In this document: piece after piece, positions 54,825-63,258 of the stretch
Numbering within the stretch: position 1 is the stretch's first letter
How the letters are laid out: each line of letters opens with the position of its first letter
Source of the DNA: Roseinatronobacter alkalisoli
GTDB lineage: Bacteria; Pseudomonadota; Alphaproteobacteria; Rhodobacterales; Rhodobacteraceae
DNA: 64,000 bases
Assembly (NCBI RefSeq): GCF_028745735.1
Contig: NZ_JAQZSM010000005.1
Span: 186,001-250,000 of the forward strand
Reading direction: 5' to 3'
Program-made: the position numbers and the translations under genes
Notes under the pieces: generated by a model
Told to the model about the DNA's origin: nothing
The model's input: only the letters and a program-made list of their open reading frames with translations
The model's database searches: none

Positions 54825-56318
54825 CTACCACAATCCGATCAGCGGCAGAATCACGAACCACGCAACATGCGTCAGCGCTACGCCAAGCAACAGATCAATG
54901 CGCCCTTCGGGGGCACCTGCGCGCAGATAGCGCCGCAGCATCCAGACCTGAAACACCGCGTAGGGCACGACGATCAGCGGCAGCAGCACACTGACCGGCG
55001 CGACCAGTAATGCCAGCAGCACTGCCGCCAACGCCGAAGCCACGGTCAGTCCCAGTGCCAGCCGCGCGGCGCGCGCCGGACCAAGCCGCACCGGCAGGGT
55101 AATTTTTCCTGCTGCGGCATCAGCGGCCCGGTCGGGGATGCCGGCAAGTATGATCGCGGGCAGCACCGACAACCCGATCGCCAGCCCGGTTGCCCAGACA
55201 TCTGCGGTGAAAGGGTCGCCACCCTGGGCGACATACCCCAGCAAAAGTACCCCCGGTCCGTGAGTCAGCGCCACATCCATCTCGCCCAGACCCCGATGCG
55301 ACAGTTTCAGCGGCGGCAATGTGTATCCCAGCGCCAGCACCGCCAGCACCCCCAGTACCAGCGCCGTCGCGCCGGGCGCGGGCACCACCAGCAGCAATAG
55401 CAGCGACGCAACTGCACAGATCGTCAGCGCCACATAGACCCCGCGCCACAGATCCCCCAGCGAAAGCACCCCTTCATGCAGGCTGCGTCCGCCGCCGTTG
55501 AACGGTCCCCAATGCCGGTTCACCGCGTCGCTGTCACGGTCGAAAATATCATTGGATAGCACTGTCGCGACCTTGAGCGCCATCATCGCCACCAGCCCTG
55601 CGCCAAAGGCCAGCGCATCCAGCGGCTGCAGCAGCAAAAGCGCACCCAGCGTATAGGCAAGCACACTCATCGGGAAGAATTGCGGCCGCACTGCCAGCAG
55701 CCATTGCCCCAGCAAATGCAGGTGACGGCGCACGGGGCCACGCGGGCCATTGGCCAGCCGTTCACCCAATACACGCGCCTGCGTTATCCAGCGTGCGCGG
55801 GTCGGCGCATCAGAATGGCTGGGCGGGGAGAAGTGATGCACCCTGACTGTCTTGATTCCGCAAAGCCCCAATGTCGCGCGCGTCATCGCATGCTCGCCCG
55901 GCGCACCCTGCACCCAGCGATAGACCGGCGGCGGCACATCCATGGTGATCAGCAATTCAGCCGTGCGCGGCGCAAGCAGTCCATAATGGTGCCCCGCTTC
56001 CTCGCGGAAGGCGAAACCCGGATAAAGCACACGGTCCAGAAACCCCTTCAGCCGCGCGGGCATCATGCCCCACCAGTTGGGAAAGACGAATACCAGATGC
56101 TCCGCCCAGTCGATCAGATCGCGCGCGTGCGCAAGATCGGGTTCCAGTGCCTGATCCGCAGGCGACGGCATTTCCACATCAGAATTGAAGTTCATTTCGC
56201 CAAGCGAAAGTGTCTTCACAGTGCAACCCGCGCTTTCCGCCCCGGCGGCATAGGCCCCCGCCAATGCACCACACAGGCTTTCAGTCCGCGGGTGTCCAAG
56301 AATGACAAGGAGATTCAT
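54825..56318 (-). CDS. Fusion of an NAD(P)H:quinone-reductase-like flavodoxin domain with a UbiA/MenA-type prenyltransferase
   Basis: 497 residues from ATG 56318 (GGAG upstream). Residues 1-190 match the MdaB/YwrO/NQO family: LVILGHPRTES (flavin-phosphate loop) and FVFPNWWGMMPARLKGFLDRVLYPGFAF. From 200 to 497 there are eight or so membrane helices with the UbiA motifs N256-D257-x-x-D260-x-x-x-D264, YTLPPLKLSHRGLGE near 332-346, and Asp396/Asp400 with GKITLPV. The two domains are joined in one frame without a stop. It is downstream of the ECF sigma gene by 58 bp, on the same strand. It should attach an isoprenoid to an aromatic acceptor that the N-terminal domain reduces or protects; substrate unknown. 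I have not seen this fusion described. Confidence 0.8.
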   Translation of the reverse strand: MNLLVILGHPRTESLCGALAGAYAAGAESAGCTVKTLSLGEMNFNSDVEMPSPADQALEPDLAHARDLIDWAEHLVFVFPNWWGMMPARLKGFLDRVLYPGFAFREEAGHHYGLLAPRTAELLITMDVPPPVYRWVQGAPGEHAMTRATLGLCGIKTVRVHHFSPPSHSDAPTRARWITQARVLGERLANGPRGPVRRHLHLLGQWLLAVRPQFFPMSVLAYTLGALLLLQPLDALAFGAGLVAMMALKVATVLSNDIFDRDSDAVNRHWGPFNGGGRSLHEGVLSLGDLWRGVYVALTICAVASLLLLLVVPAPGATALVLGVLAVLALGYTLPPLKLSHRGLGEMDVALTHGPGVLLLGYVAQGGDPFTADVWATGLAIGLSVLPAIILAGIPDRAADAAAGKITLPVRLGPARAARLALGLTVASALAAVLLALLVAPVSVLLPLIVVPYAVFQVWMLRRYLRAGAPEGRIDLLLGVALTHVAWFVILPLIGLW

Positions 56319-56376
56319 CAAGCCCTCACTCCGGTAGGGAATCGAACATGGGATTTTCGGGCACGCGCCACACCCG

Positions 56377-56943
56377 TCACACCAGCGGAATTTCGGCGGG
56401 GACAGGTGCCGTAACGTCACAAGTGCTGCCGCCGGCGCATTTTTCGCCCAGATCTTTAAGCAGTTGCAGCCGCGCACGGTTCAGGCGGCTTTTCACCGTA
56501 CCTATTTCGCAGGCGCACACATCGGCTGTTTCCTTATAGCTCATGCCCAGCACACCTATCAGCACAATCACCTCGCGCTGCGCGCGTGGCAGCCGATGGA
56601 TCGCCTCGCAAAGTTCGCGCTTGCGTATCGACCATTCCTGCCCCGGCGGGCTGCCGACCTGACTGGCCACGCAATCCAGTTTTCCCGGCGGTTCCCGCGT
56701 GGCGATCTTGAATCGGGTGCAATAGGTGTTGCGCATAATGGTGAACAGCCAGGATTTCAGCTTGGTTCCCGGCTTGAACTGGTGGATCTTGCCCAAAGCC
56801 TTGGTCAGGGTTTCCTGAACAAGATCGTCAGCATCGTTTGTATTCGCATAGAATGACCGGGCGAATGCGCGCAGCGCCGGAATAAGGGACACAATCTCTT
56901 CTTCGGTGTTCGGGACGGGTAAGTCGGGCCGTTCATATGGCAT
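56377..56943 (-). CDS. EcfG-like ECF sigma factor (general stress response)
   Basis: 188 residues. Region 2 is at about 20-90 (LRAFARSFYANTNDADDLVQETLTKALGKI, then LKSWLFTIMRNTYCTRFK) and region 4 at about 115-170 (LPRAQREVIVLIGVLGMSYKETADVCACEIGTVKSRLNRAR). These segments follow the ECF15/EcfG pattern of Rhodobacterales. No membrane anti-sigma gene is adjacent. The gene has its own GGAAC-N17-GTT site at 56994-57018, consistent with autoregulation. It likely directs the stress promoters found across 47.5-57.2 kb. Confidence 0.88.
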   Translation of the reverse strand: MPYERPDLPVPNTEEEIVSLIPALRAFARSFYANTNDADDLVQETLTKALGKIHQFKPGTKLKSWLFTIMRNTYCTRFKIATREPPGKLDCVASQVGSPPGQEWSIRKRELCEAIHRLPRAQREVIVLIGVLGMSYKETADVCACEIGTVKSRLNRARLQLLKDLGEKCAGGSTCDVTAPVPAEIPLV

Positions 56944-56993
56944 AGCGCGCGCTCTTTCGGTTTCAGAAAACGTTGTCCTTTTCAGTCCGAGTC

Positions 56994-57018
56994 AACCATA
57001 CCCGCGCCATCCGGTTCC
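56994..57018 (-). promoter_or_regulatory. EcfG-type promoter for the sigma factor gene
   Basis: On the minus strand GGAAC (57018-57014), 17 bp, GTT (56996-56994), 50 bp before the sigma ATG at 56943. Fits positive autoregulation. Confidence 0.75.
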
Positions 57019-57144
57019 CTGTTCGGGATTTCCGGACACACAACCTAAGCGAGAATTCGCCGAAATATCTGTCTGCAACATGCGTCTGTGCATTCACCCC
57101 GAAAATCGGTTTCCCGCCAATGCACGGGCCGTGCGCACATGCAG

Positions 57145-57169
57145 GGAACATCTGCCGCGATGGGGTGTT
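57145..57169 (+). promoter_or_regulatory. Orphan EcfG-type promoter pointing right
   Basis: GGAAC (57145-57149), 17 bp, GTT (57167-57169). It is back to back with the sigma gene promoter. No convincing protein gene follows before the convergent rpsD terminator. Confidence 0.65.
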
Positions 57170-57573
57170 AGGGGCAGTGGCAAGCGCCCCTGCGGACAAC
57201 GCCGTCTGCCCCTTCATGCGGGCCGCACAATCCAGAGGTAAAAAACTGACAGCGGCCTTCGTTCCGCGTGGTTTGTACGCAATTCCCGTTTCAACCAGCC
57301 TCGCGGTTCCGGCTGATATGACCGCGCCCTGTTTCAGGCGGTGAACGGCGGCGCATGGACGGGACAAAGGTTGGTGCCACTCCATGGCCAGGCGGGAAAC
57401 CGGAAAAACCAGTCCTGTGCCTTTTACCGCCGCGTCCGGTTGACACATGCGCCGCAGTTCTGCCCCCTAAACCCGTTGCGGCAAAGAATGTTCCCCGCCG
57501 GGATGTATCGGGCACCGCATGCCCCCCGGTGCAACACGCAGGCATTCACGCAACAATTCAATACTGGCAACAA
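57170..57573 (+). other. Non-coding stretch, possible small RNA
   Basis: A transcript from the orphan promoter at 57145 would start near 57176. It would immediately form GC-rich stem-loops: GGGGC...GCGCCCC around 57171-57190, and a longer GGGGCAG/CTGCCCC pairing ending near 57213. Open frames here (plus 57217 ATG, 42 codons; plus 57355) lack ribosome-binding sites or protein character. The bidirectional terminator at 57574 would end any longer transcript. Confidence 0.4.
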
Positions 57574-57601
57574 AAAACCCCGCCACAATGGGCGGGGTTT
57601 T
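57574..57601. terminator. Bidirectional terminator between rpsD and the stress island
   Basis: AAAACCCCGCC/GGCGGGGTTTT stem with a 6-nt loop; T-runs on both strands. It ends the rpsD transcript (minus) and could end rightward transcripts as well. Confidence 0.88.
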
Positions 57602-57623
57602 CTGAATAGGATCGGCGAAGAAA

Positions 57624-58244
57624 TCAGTTCTTCGCGTAAAATTCGACCACAAGATTCGGTTCCATCTGAACCGGATACGGCACATCCCCCAGCGCAGGCG
57701 TGCGCACGAAGGTTGCGGTCATCTTGGAATGGTCAACTTCCAGATAGTCGGGCACATCGCGTTCTGCCAGCGCGACGGCTTCCAGTACGATAGCCAGTTG
57801 CTTGGACTTGTCGCGGATGGCGATCACATCGCCTTCGCGGACGCGGTAGCTGGGCACGTTTACACGCTGGCCATTCACGGTGATATGGCCATGGTTAACG
57901 AACTGGCGTGCGGCAAACACGGTCGGCACAAATTTTGCGCGGTAGATCACGGCGTCCAGACGGCGTTCCAGCAGGCCGATCAGGTTTTCACCTGTGTCAC
58001 CCTTGATGCGTTCAGCTTCGGCATAGATGCGGCGGAACTGCTTTTCGGTCAGGTCGCCATAATAACCCTTGAGTTTTTGCTTGGCGCGCAGCTGGGTGCC
58101 GAAATCGGACAGTTTCTGCTTGCGGCGCTGGCCGTGCTGGCCGGGGCCATAGTCGCGGCGGTTTACGGGGCTTTTCGGACGGCCCCAGATGTTTTCGCCC
58201 ATGCGGCGGTCAATTTTATACTTGGCAGACGTGCGTTTGGTCAC
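57624..58244 (-). CDS. rpsD: 30S ribosomal protein S4
   Basis: 206 residues from GTG 58244 (GGAAGGAG upstream). Typical S4: [34 protein letters not shown] at the N-terminus, an S4 RNA-binding domain at about 95-160 ([25 protein letters not shown]), and the C-terminal end [12 protein letters not shown]. It nucleates assembly of the small ribosomal subunit. The N-terminal zinc-type Cys set of some S4 proteins is absent. Confidence 0.98.
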   Translation of the reverse strand: MTKRTSAKYKIDRRMGENIWGRPKSPVNRRDYGPGQHGQRRKQKLSDFGTQLRAKQKLKGYYGDLTEKQFRRIYAEAERIKGDTGENLIGLLERRLDAVIYRAKFVPTVFAARQFVNHGHITVNGQRVNVPSYRVREGDVIAIRDKSKQLAIVLEAVALAERDVPDYLEVDHSKMTATFVRTPALGDVPYPVQMEPNLVVEFYAKN

Positions 58245-58433
58245 GGCTGATCTCCTTCCGGATGCGGCCCTGAACGGGCCTGTGAAGGGCGTTGTCCTTT
58301 CCCTGTGCGGGGAGACAGGCTTTCCCTTGCGGGGGCCACCAACACCAATGAATACCCCGAAAGCCGTAGCTTCGGGATGCGCGCTTATACAGCCCTGCGG
58401 GGCGGTGTCAACTGCCGTTTCCCAGCACAGACG

Positions 58434-59483
58434 CTATGCTGCCAGAAGTGCGGTTTCCGCTACACCAAGGCAGCGGCGCGCAGTGTCGCCATAACTTGCA
58501 GGCCCTTGTTCCAGTTCCGGGAGTACCGCCCGAAGACTGGCGCGGTGGCTGCGCAACAGCTCCGGCGCGGCGAAGCCCGGATGGAAGCTTTCGGTCGGCA
58601 CATTATTGGCGAAAATGATCTGATGGCGTTCCAGCAGCACATGCATATAGGTGATACCATGCAAGGCCGCATCCTGCGTGACACCGCCATGGTCCAGCAA
58701 ATCGCACGCACGCACCAGCACTTCATCGATATTGAACAATGCACGCGCACGGGCGCCGCGCATCAACAGGCGATGCCCTGGCGAGACGCGCAGATCATCA
58801 TCAGGCTGCCCGGTTCCCAGCACATCACGGCGCAGCCGGACGGGCCGCAGATGCGGGTAGCGCCGCAAGGCCATGCCCGACAGGCGGCTGGTGCCGGTCC
58901 AGACCACCGGCTGGGGGCCGTCATCCTGAGTCAGGACCAGATCCCCGGCACATAGCTGATGGACGGGGCGCGGCCCTGTCGGAGTGGAAATCAATGTGTC
59001 ATCGGCAAAGCAGACAACGCCCTGCTGTAGGGGCGCGGCAGCTGCATCCGTTTCGCAGCGCCCCGTATCGATCGCGCTTTCGACGACATAAAGCGGTTGC
59101 GCCTGTGGCGGCATGCCATCCTCAAAAACCGCAACCCAATGGCCCGCAGCATGTACCAGTCGTGCCGTATAGACCGCATGGCCATCGGTCAGCACAAACC
59201 CCATGACCGGGGCCGCGGGCTGCAGCGGCATGTCTTCCGGCGGCAGTTCATGCCCGCCAAGACGCGCCGCGACCTGACGCGCACGTTGCCGGATGTCGCG
59301 ATATCCGTTAGCCCTGCCAAGGCGCAGCACATCTGTGCGCGCATCAAGGCATTGCACATCGCCGGTCCAGCACCAGCGTGCACCTGCGCGCAGCCAGCGC
59401 GGGTCAAGGCCGGAAACGCCATCGGTTTCGGTTGAATTCCAGTCCAGCGCGAATACGCCGGTCAAGGGTGCTGCGCGTGTCAT
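58434..59483 (-). CDS. Hint-domain (Hedgehog/intein-type) protein
   Basis: 349 residues. The Hint module begins near 155 with VVCFADDTLISTPTGPRPVHQL, where the Cys is the potential self-splicing nucleophile. DLVLTQDDGPQPVVWTGT and RVSPGHRLLMRGARARALF follow, with the conserved block-B-like His. The first 150 residues are unlike known domains. Rhodobacterales carry many such proteins, often secreted by type I systems, with unclear cleavage function. No signal peptide or RTX repeat is seen. 114 bp upstream lies the response regulator unit on the same strand. Confidence 0.8.
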   Translation of the reverse strand: MTRAAPLTGVFALDWNSTETDGVSGLDPRWLRAGARWCWTGDVQCLDARTDVLRLGRANGYRDIRQRARQVAARLGGHELPPEDMPLQPAAPVMGFVLTDGHAVYTARLVHAAGHWVAVFEDGMPPQAQPLYVVESAIDTGRCETDAAAAPLQQGVVCFADDTLISTPTGPRPVHQLCAGDLVLTQDDGPQPVVWTGTSRLSGMALRRYPHLRPVRLRRDVLGTGQPDDDLRVSPGHRLLMRGARARALFNIDEVLVRACDLLDHGGVTQDAALHGITYMHVLLERHQIIFANNVPTESFHPGFAAPELLRSHRASLRAVLPELEQGPASYGDTARRCLGVAETALLAA

Positions 59484-59597
59484 GTCTGCCTCTGTCCTGC
59501 TGTTTTTGATACAGCTTATGTGCAGAATCTAACAGGGAATCGCATTCAAAACCAGTAGGATAATCCAGTCAGCGGCAGTTTCGCGCAGAACGCGCAT

Positions 59598-60236
59598 TCA
59601 GCACACACCCCATGATCTGGCGATCATGGCCGCCTGAGTACGATTGCTGGCCCCCAAACGGCGATACAGGGTTTTGACATGCAGCTTGATGGTCGGTTCG
59701 CGCAACCCCAGATCGCGGGCAATTTCCTTGTTGGTCTTGCCGTCGCAAAGCGCCTTCAGCACTTCCAGTTCGCGCGCTGTCAACGATGCGGCAGAAGCGC
59801 CTTCGCCCGTGCCGACGGGTGGGGCGGTTTCAGACCCGGTCGGGGAAAACAGGAAATCCACCGGCACATATCGTTCCCCGAGCACCATGAAGCGGATAGC
59901 ATTCAACAGCGACTTCGCCGACATGGATTTAGGCAGGAAGCCACGTGCGCCCATTCTTATTGCGCGCGCGGCCACGTCGCGGGCGGCATTGCCCGAAATA
60001 AGCGCCACAGGCGGCGCGGCATCAATTTCCATGAAACGGCGCAACCCGTCCAGCCCGTCCATTCCGGGCATTCCATAGTCAAGCAGCGCGAAATCGAAAT
60101 GCGGCTGCGTGGATACCACTGAAATCGCATCGCGCATGTCAGTGACAGCAACAATCTCAATATCCGGTTCCTGCTGCAGAAAATTCTCCAGCATATCCAG
60201 AATCAGTTCATGGTCATCGGCAATCAGTAGTCGCAT
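59598..60236 (-). CDS. LuxR/NarL-type response regulator
   Basis: 212 residues from ATG 60236. Receiver domain 1-120 with ADDHE (acidic pocket), phospho-acceptor Asp in ALLDYGMPGMDG near 54, Ser in LISGN near 81 and Lys in LPKSMS near 103. The C-terminal LuxR helix-turn-helix is at about 145-205 (LTARELEVLKALCDGKTNKEIARDLGLREPTIKLHVKTLYRRLG). It lies 31 bp after the hybrid kinase gene on the same strand and is its probable partner. Confidence 0.92.
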   Translation of the reverse strand: MRLLIADDHELILDMLENFLQQEPDIEIVAVTDMRDAISVVSTQPHFDFALLDYGMPGMDGLDGLRRFMEIDAAPPVALISGNAARDVAARAIRMGARGFLPKSMSAKSLLNAIRFMVLGERYVPVDFLFSPTGSETAPPVGTGEGASAASLTARELEVLKALCDGKTNKEIARDLGLREPTIKLHVKTLYRRLGASNRTQAAMIARSWGVC

Positions 60237-60267
60237 GAGATGACTTTCGAGGGGTGGCCCGCACGCA

Positions 60268-63138
60268 TCAGGAAACTGGTGCGCGCGCAAGAACTGCAAT
60301 CAATTCGGCCCCGGAAAAGGGTTTCGGTAAAAACGCAGTTGCTGCTCCCATATCAAGATCGTTTGCAAAATGCAACTCTTTTGGGTCGGTAAGTAATAAA
60401 ATTTGCAATTTGCAGTTCAATTCCGCTAACTCCTGCAGAATATCCAATCCATCCACCTGTCGCCGCCCCCCATCAAGGATGACAGTGTCCCATGCCGTCG
60501 GGTCTTCGCGGACCGCATTCAGTGCGTCGCTGGGATCGGTGCTGCTGGCGACCTCTGCGGCGGCGGCCGACAGGATTTCCGCCAGCGATTGCAGAACACT
60601 GTCGTCCTCATGCACCAGCAGTACATTCCGGCCGGCAAGGCTTTGTGTGCTGACCTGTGCCGGCCCCGCCGCATCAGTTAAGACGGCTGGCGCAGGCCGT
60701 ACGGGCGCAGGCAGGTAAAGCCGCATGATGGTGCCACCGCCTGCAGCGTCCAGCACCTTCAGGCCCCAACCACGTGATGCGACAACATGCGCGACAATGG
60801 CCAGTCCAAGCCCGGTGCCTTCGCCGCGCTTCGTGGTAAAATATGGCTTGAACACCTCTGCCCTGCGGTCCGGTGATATGCCGGTCCCTGTATCGGAGAT
60901 GTCAATCACCGCATAGGGCTGTCCGGCCGATATGCTGCCGACCTCAAGATCGGACTGTGGCGCAAGATGGTCATGCGCGGTCAGACGCAGGGTAATGCAC
61001 CCCCCTGCAGACGCTTTCTGACCAATGGCGTCTGTGGCGTTCATGATCAGATTGATCAACACCTGCATCATTTCGGTGGTATCAGCCAAGGCGACACCGG
61101 CACCATTGTCGCATTCCATCGCAACCGCAATCCCATTGCCCAGGGCGGGCCGGACAAGTTCAACCGACTGGCGCAACAGTTCCTGCAGATCCACCATGCA
61201 TTCGGTTGGTTTAACCTTGCCCAGTTGCATCAGGTTCGCCACAAGGGCCTGCCCCTGCCTGCCCGCAGCACGGATGCGCGCCAGACCCGGCGCGATGTCG
61301 GCGTCCGCCCGGGGCTGCAACATATCGACAGACCCGACGATGACAGCCAGAATATTGGCGAAATCATGGGCCAACCCCCCCGCCAGTTGGGACATAAGCT
61401 GCCTGCTCTGGGCAATCTGTAATTGCGTGCGCAGCCTTTCGCGTTCGGTTTTTGCCAGCTTGCGGGCGGTAATATTGCGCATGATCAGGAATATGCTGCT
61501 GTCATCCTGAACGGACATCGACAGGTCATACCATGCGTCGCGCCCGGCAGCATCCGGCAGCATGATTTCGCCGGACCAATATCCCTGGCACGTCAGTTCA
61601 GACAGGATTGTGGTCAGTTTCGCCATATGGTCTGCGGGAATCAGTTCATGCCAATGCAGCGCTGACACATCCGCGTCCAACGGAAGGCGCAAGACCTGCC
61701 GGATAGCGTGATTCAGGTATGAAAAACGTCCGTCAGGATTCAGGATGGCAATACCTTCGTGGGTTGCCTCCATTGCATGGGCCTTGTCGCGCAGGGCGCG
61801 CGCTTCAGCCAGCTTATGCGATGTGATATCCACGCCGACCACCATATAGCCCAACACATGCCCTTCGGGGCTGCGCAGCGGCTGGACATTCAGATCCAGC
61901 CAATAGGACATGCCGCGACGGCTATGCGCCTGCAATTCGGTGTTGATACCTTGACCGTTATCCAGTGCATTGCAGATGTCACCGGCAATATCGGGGGCAC
62001 TTTCATACAGATGCAGTATGTCACTGGGACGGCGCGATAGCGCCATGCTCAGCGAATAGCCTGTTCGCGCAACGCAGGCGGGATTCATCCATGTGATCCC
62101 CCTGTTCTTGTCGGTCAGCATGATAAGGTTGGTCGACAATTCCGCAACGCGACCCAACTGCCGGATCTGTTTATCCTGCAGGTAGCTTTCGGTCACATCG
62201 CGCACAACGAACAGATAGCCATGCGGTTTACGGGGGTGGTCCCCCTGACGTTTGGTCGCGGTCAGCGTGAAGCGCTTTTCACCGTCGGGGAACGAAAGGG
62301 TGTAGGGAATGCTGCGTGACCAGCCGAAATGATCCACTTCTTTCATGGCGTTGCGGACAATCCCCGCAACTCGCGGCGGCAAGACACGTTCGGGCGGACG
62401 CCCGATCACCTCATCCGGGTTCAGCGCGAAAACTAGGGGATCACTCTGATTGAACCCGATGATGGTGCCGTCATTGTCGGTTTCAACCAGCAGTTCCGGC
62501 AGCGCGGACACCATTGCCGTCACACGCGCACGTTCAAGCTGCAATTCGGACTGCGCACGGTCATGTGCGCGGGCCTGATCCGCAAGGTTCAGGGCAAGGC
62601 CAAGCGATGCGGCGAATGCATGCATCAGACTGCCTTCCAACTCAGTAAACTGTCGGTGGGTACGCACAAAATCAAGCCCGACAAGGCCGATGATTTCCCC
62701 TTCGGACCAGAGCGATGATGCAATAAGCGACCTGATTTCCTGTTCTTCCAGCAACTGGCGGAAGGCGGTGTTGACTGGCACCGTGCGGATATCGACCTGA
62801 AACGCCTGTCCGGACCCGCGGAATGCCTGCCAGAAGGGATCGCCCGTTTCATAGGGCAAACGCTGCAATTGCGCTTTCAGTGGGGCAATGCCATCTGCGC
62901 ACCATTCATGGGTGTTATCGACGCTTACCGCGTCCCGGATGCGGAACACATAGGCGCGGTCAGCCCCCATTGCCTGCGCCAACGACTGCAGGGCCGCCAT
63001 GATGGTGCGGTCAGTATATTCCGGGCCACATCGGTGCAGCAGATTTTGTGCATCAGCGAAGGCTTTTACAAGGCCAGCTGTGTCAGCAGCACCATCCGGG
63101 CACGATCCCATATTCATGTCATCCTGGGCATCAGGCAT
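60268..63138 (-). CDS. Hybrid sensor histidine kinase (GAF, three PAS, HisKA, HATPase, receiver)
   Basis: 956 residues from ATG 63138, which has AAGGGG six bases before it; ATG 63144 and 63186 are in-frame alternatives. GAF-like domain about 15-180, PAS domains about 205-315, 325-440 and 450-560. Phospho-acceptor His591 is in AGGLAHDFANILAV, and the ATPase domain (690-805) has DTGTGISPDRR and GEGTGLGLAIV. The C-terminal receiver (830-950) has HEDDS, VILDGGRR with the phospho-Asp, and LPKPF. There is no membrane segment, so sensing is cytoplasmic. The His-Asp relay likely passes to the LuxR regulator downstream. Confidence 0.92.
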   Translation of the reverse strand: MPDAQDDMNMGSCPDGAADTAGLVKAFADAQNLLHRCGPEYTDRTIMAALQSLAQAMGADRAYVFRIRDAVSVDNTHEWCADGIAPLKAQLQRLPYETGDPFWQAFRGSGQAFQVDIRTVPVNTAFRQLLEEQEIRSLIASSLWSEGEIIGLVGLDFVRTHRQFTELEGSLMHAFAASLGLALNLADQARAHDRAQSELQLERARVTAMVSALPELLVETDNDGTIIGFNQSDPLVFALNPDEVIGRPPERVLPPRVAGIVRNAMKEVDHFGWSRSIPYTLSFPDGEKRFTLTATKRQGDHPRKPHGYLFVVRDVTESYLQDKQIRQLGRVAELSTNLIMLTDKNRGITWMNPACVARTGYSLSMALSRRPSDILHLYESAPDIAGDICNALDNGQGINTELQAHSRRGMSYWLDLNVQPLRSPEGHVLGYMVVGVDITSHKLAEARALRDKAHAMEATHEGIAILNPDGRFSYLNHAIRQVLRLPLDADVSALHWHELIPADHMAKLTTILSELTCQGYWSGEIMLPDAAGRDAWYDLSMSVQDDSSIFLIMRNITARKLAKTERERLRTQLQIAQSRQLMSQLAGGLAHDFANILAVIVGSVDMLQPRADADIAPGLARIRAAGRQGQALVANLMQLGKVKPTECMVDLQELLRQSVELVRPALGNGIAVAMECDNGAGVALADTTEMMQVLINLIMNATDAIGQKASAGGCITLRLTAHDHLAPQSDLEVGSISAGQPYAVIDISDTGTGISPDRRAEVFKPYFTTKRGEGTGLGLAIVAHVVASRGWGLKVLDAAGGGTIMRLYLPAPVRPAPAVLTDAAGPAQVSTQSLAGRNVLLVHEDDSVLQSLAEILSAAAAEVASSTDPSDALNAVREDPTAWDTVILDGGRRQVDGLDILQELAELNCKLQILLLTDPKELHFANDLDMGAATAFLPKPFSGAELIAVLARAPVS

Positions 63139-63258
63139 AGGCATCCCCTTGTCACGGGTCAGGAATCGCCCCACAGACAGCTTCATGTCGTTGCTTGATT
63201 ACCGTATTCCCGTTAGTTAGGCAAAGCTGTAACTGACATGTTCCGGACGGAGGCATTA

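Noticed and set aside
56325-56362. GTTCGATTCCC resembling a tRNA T-arm on the minus strand
   Set aside because: The flanking bases do not form a 5-bp T-stem, and the rest of a tRNA would lie inside the end of the sigma gene; no acceptor pairing.
56963-57448. 161-codon minus frame and 123-codon plus frame in the 680-bp gap
   Set aside because: Overlapping frames without RBS or domain; the region is better explained by promoters and a possible RNA.
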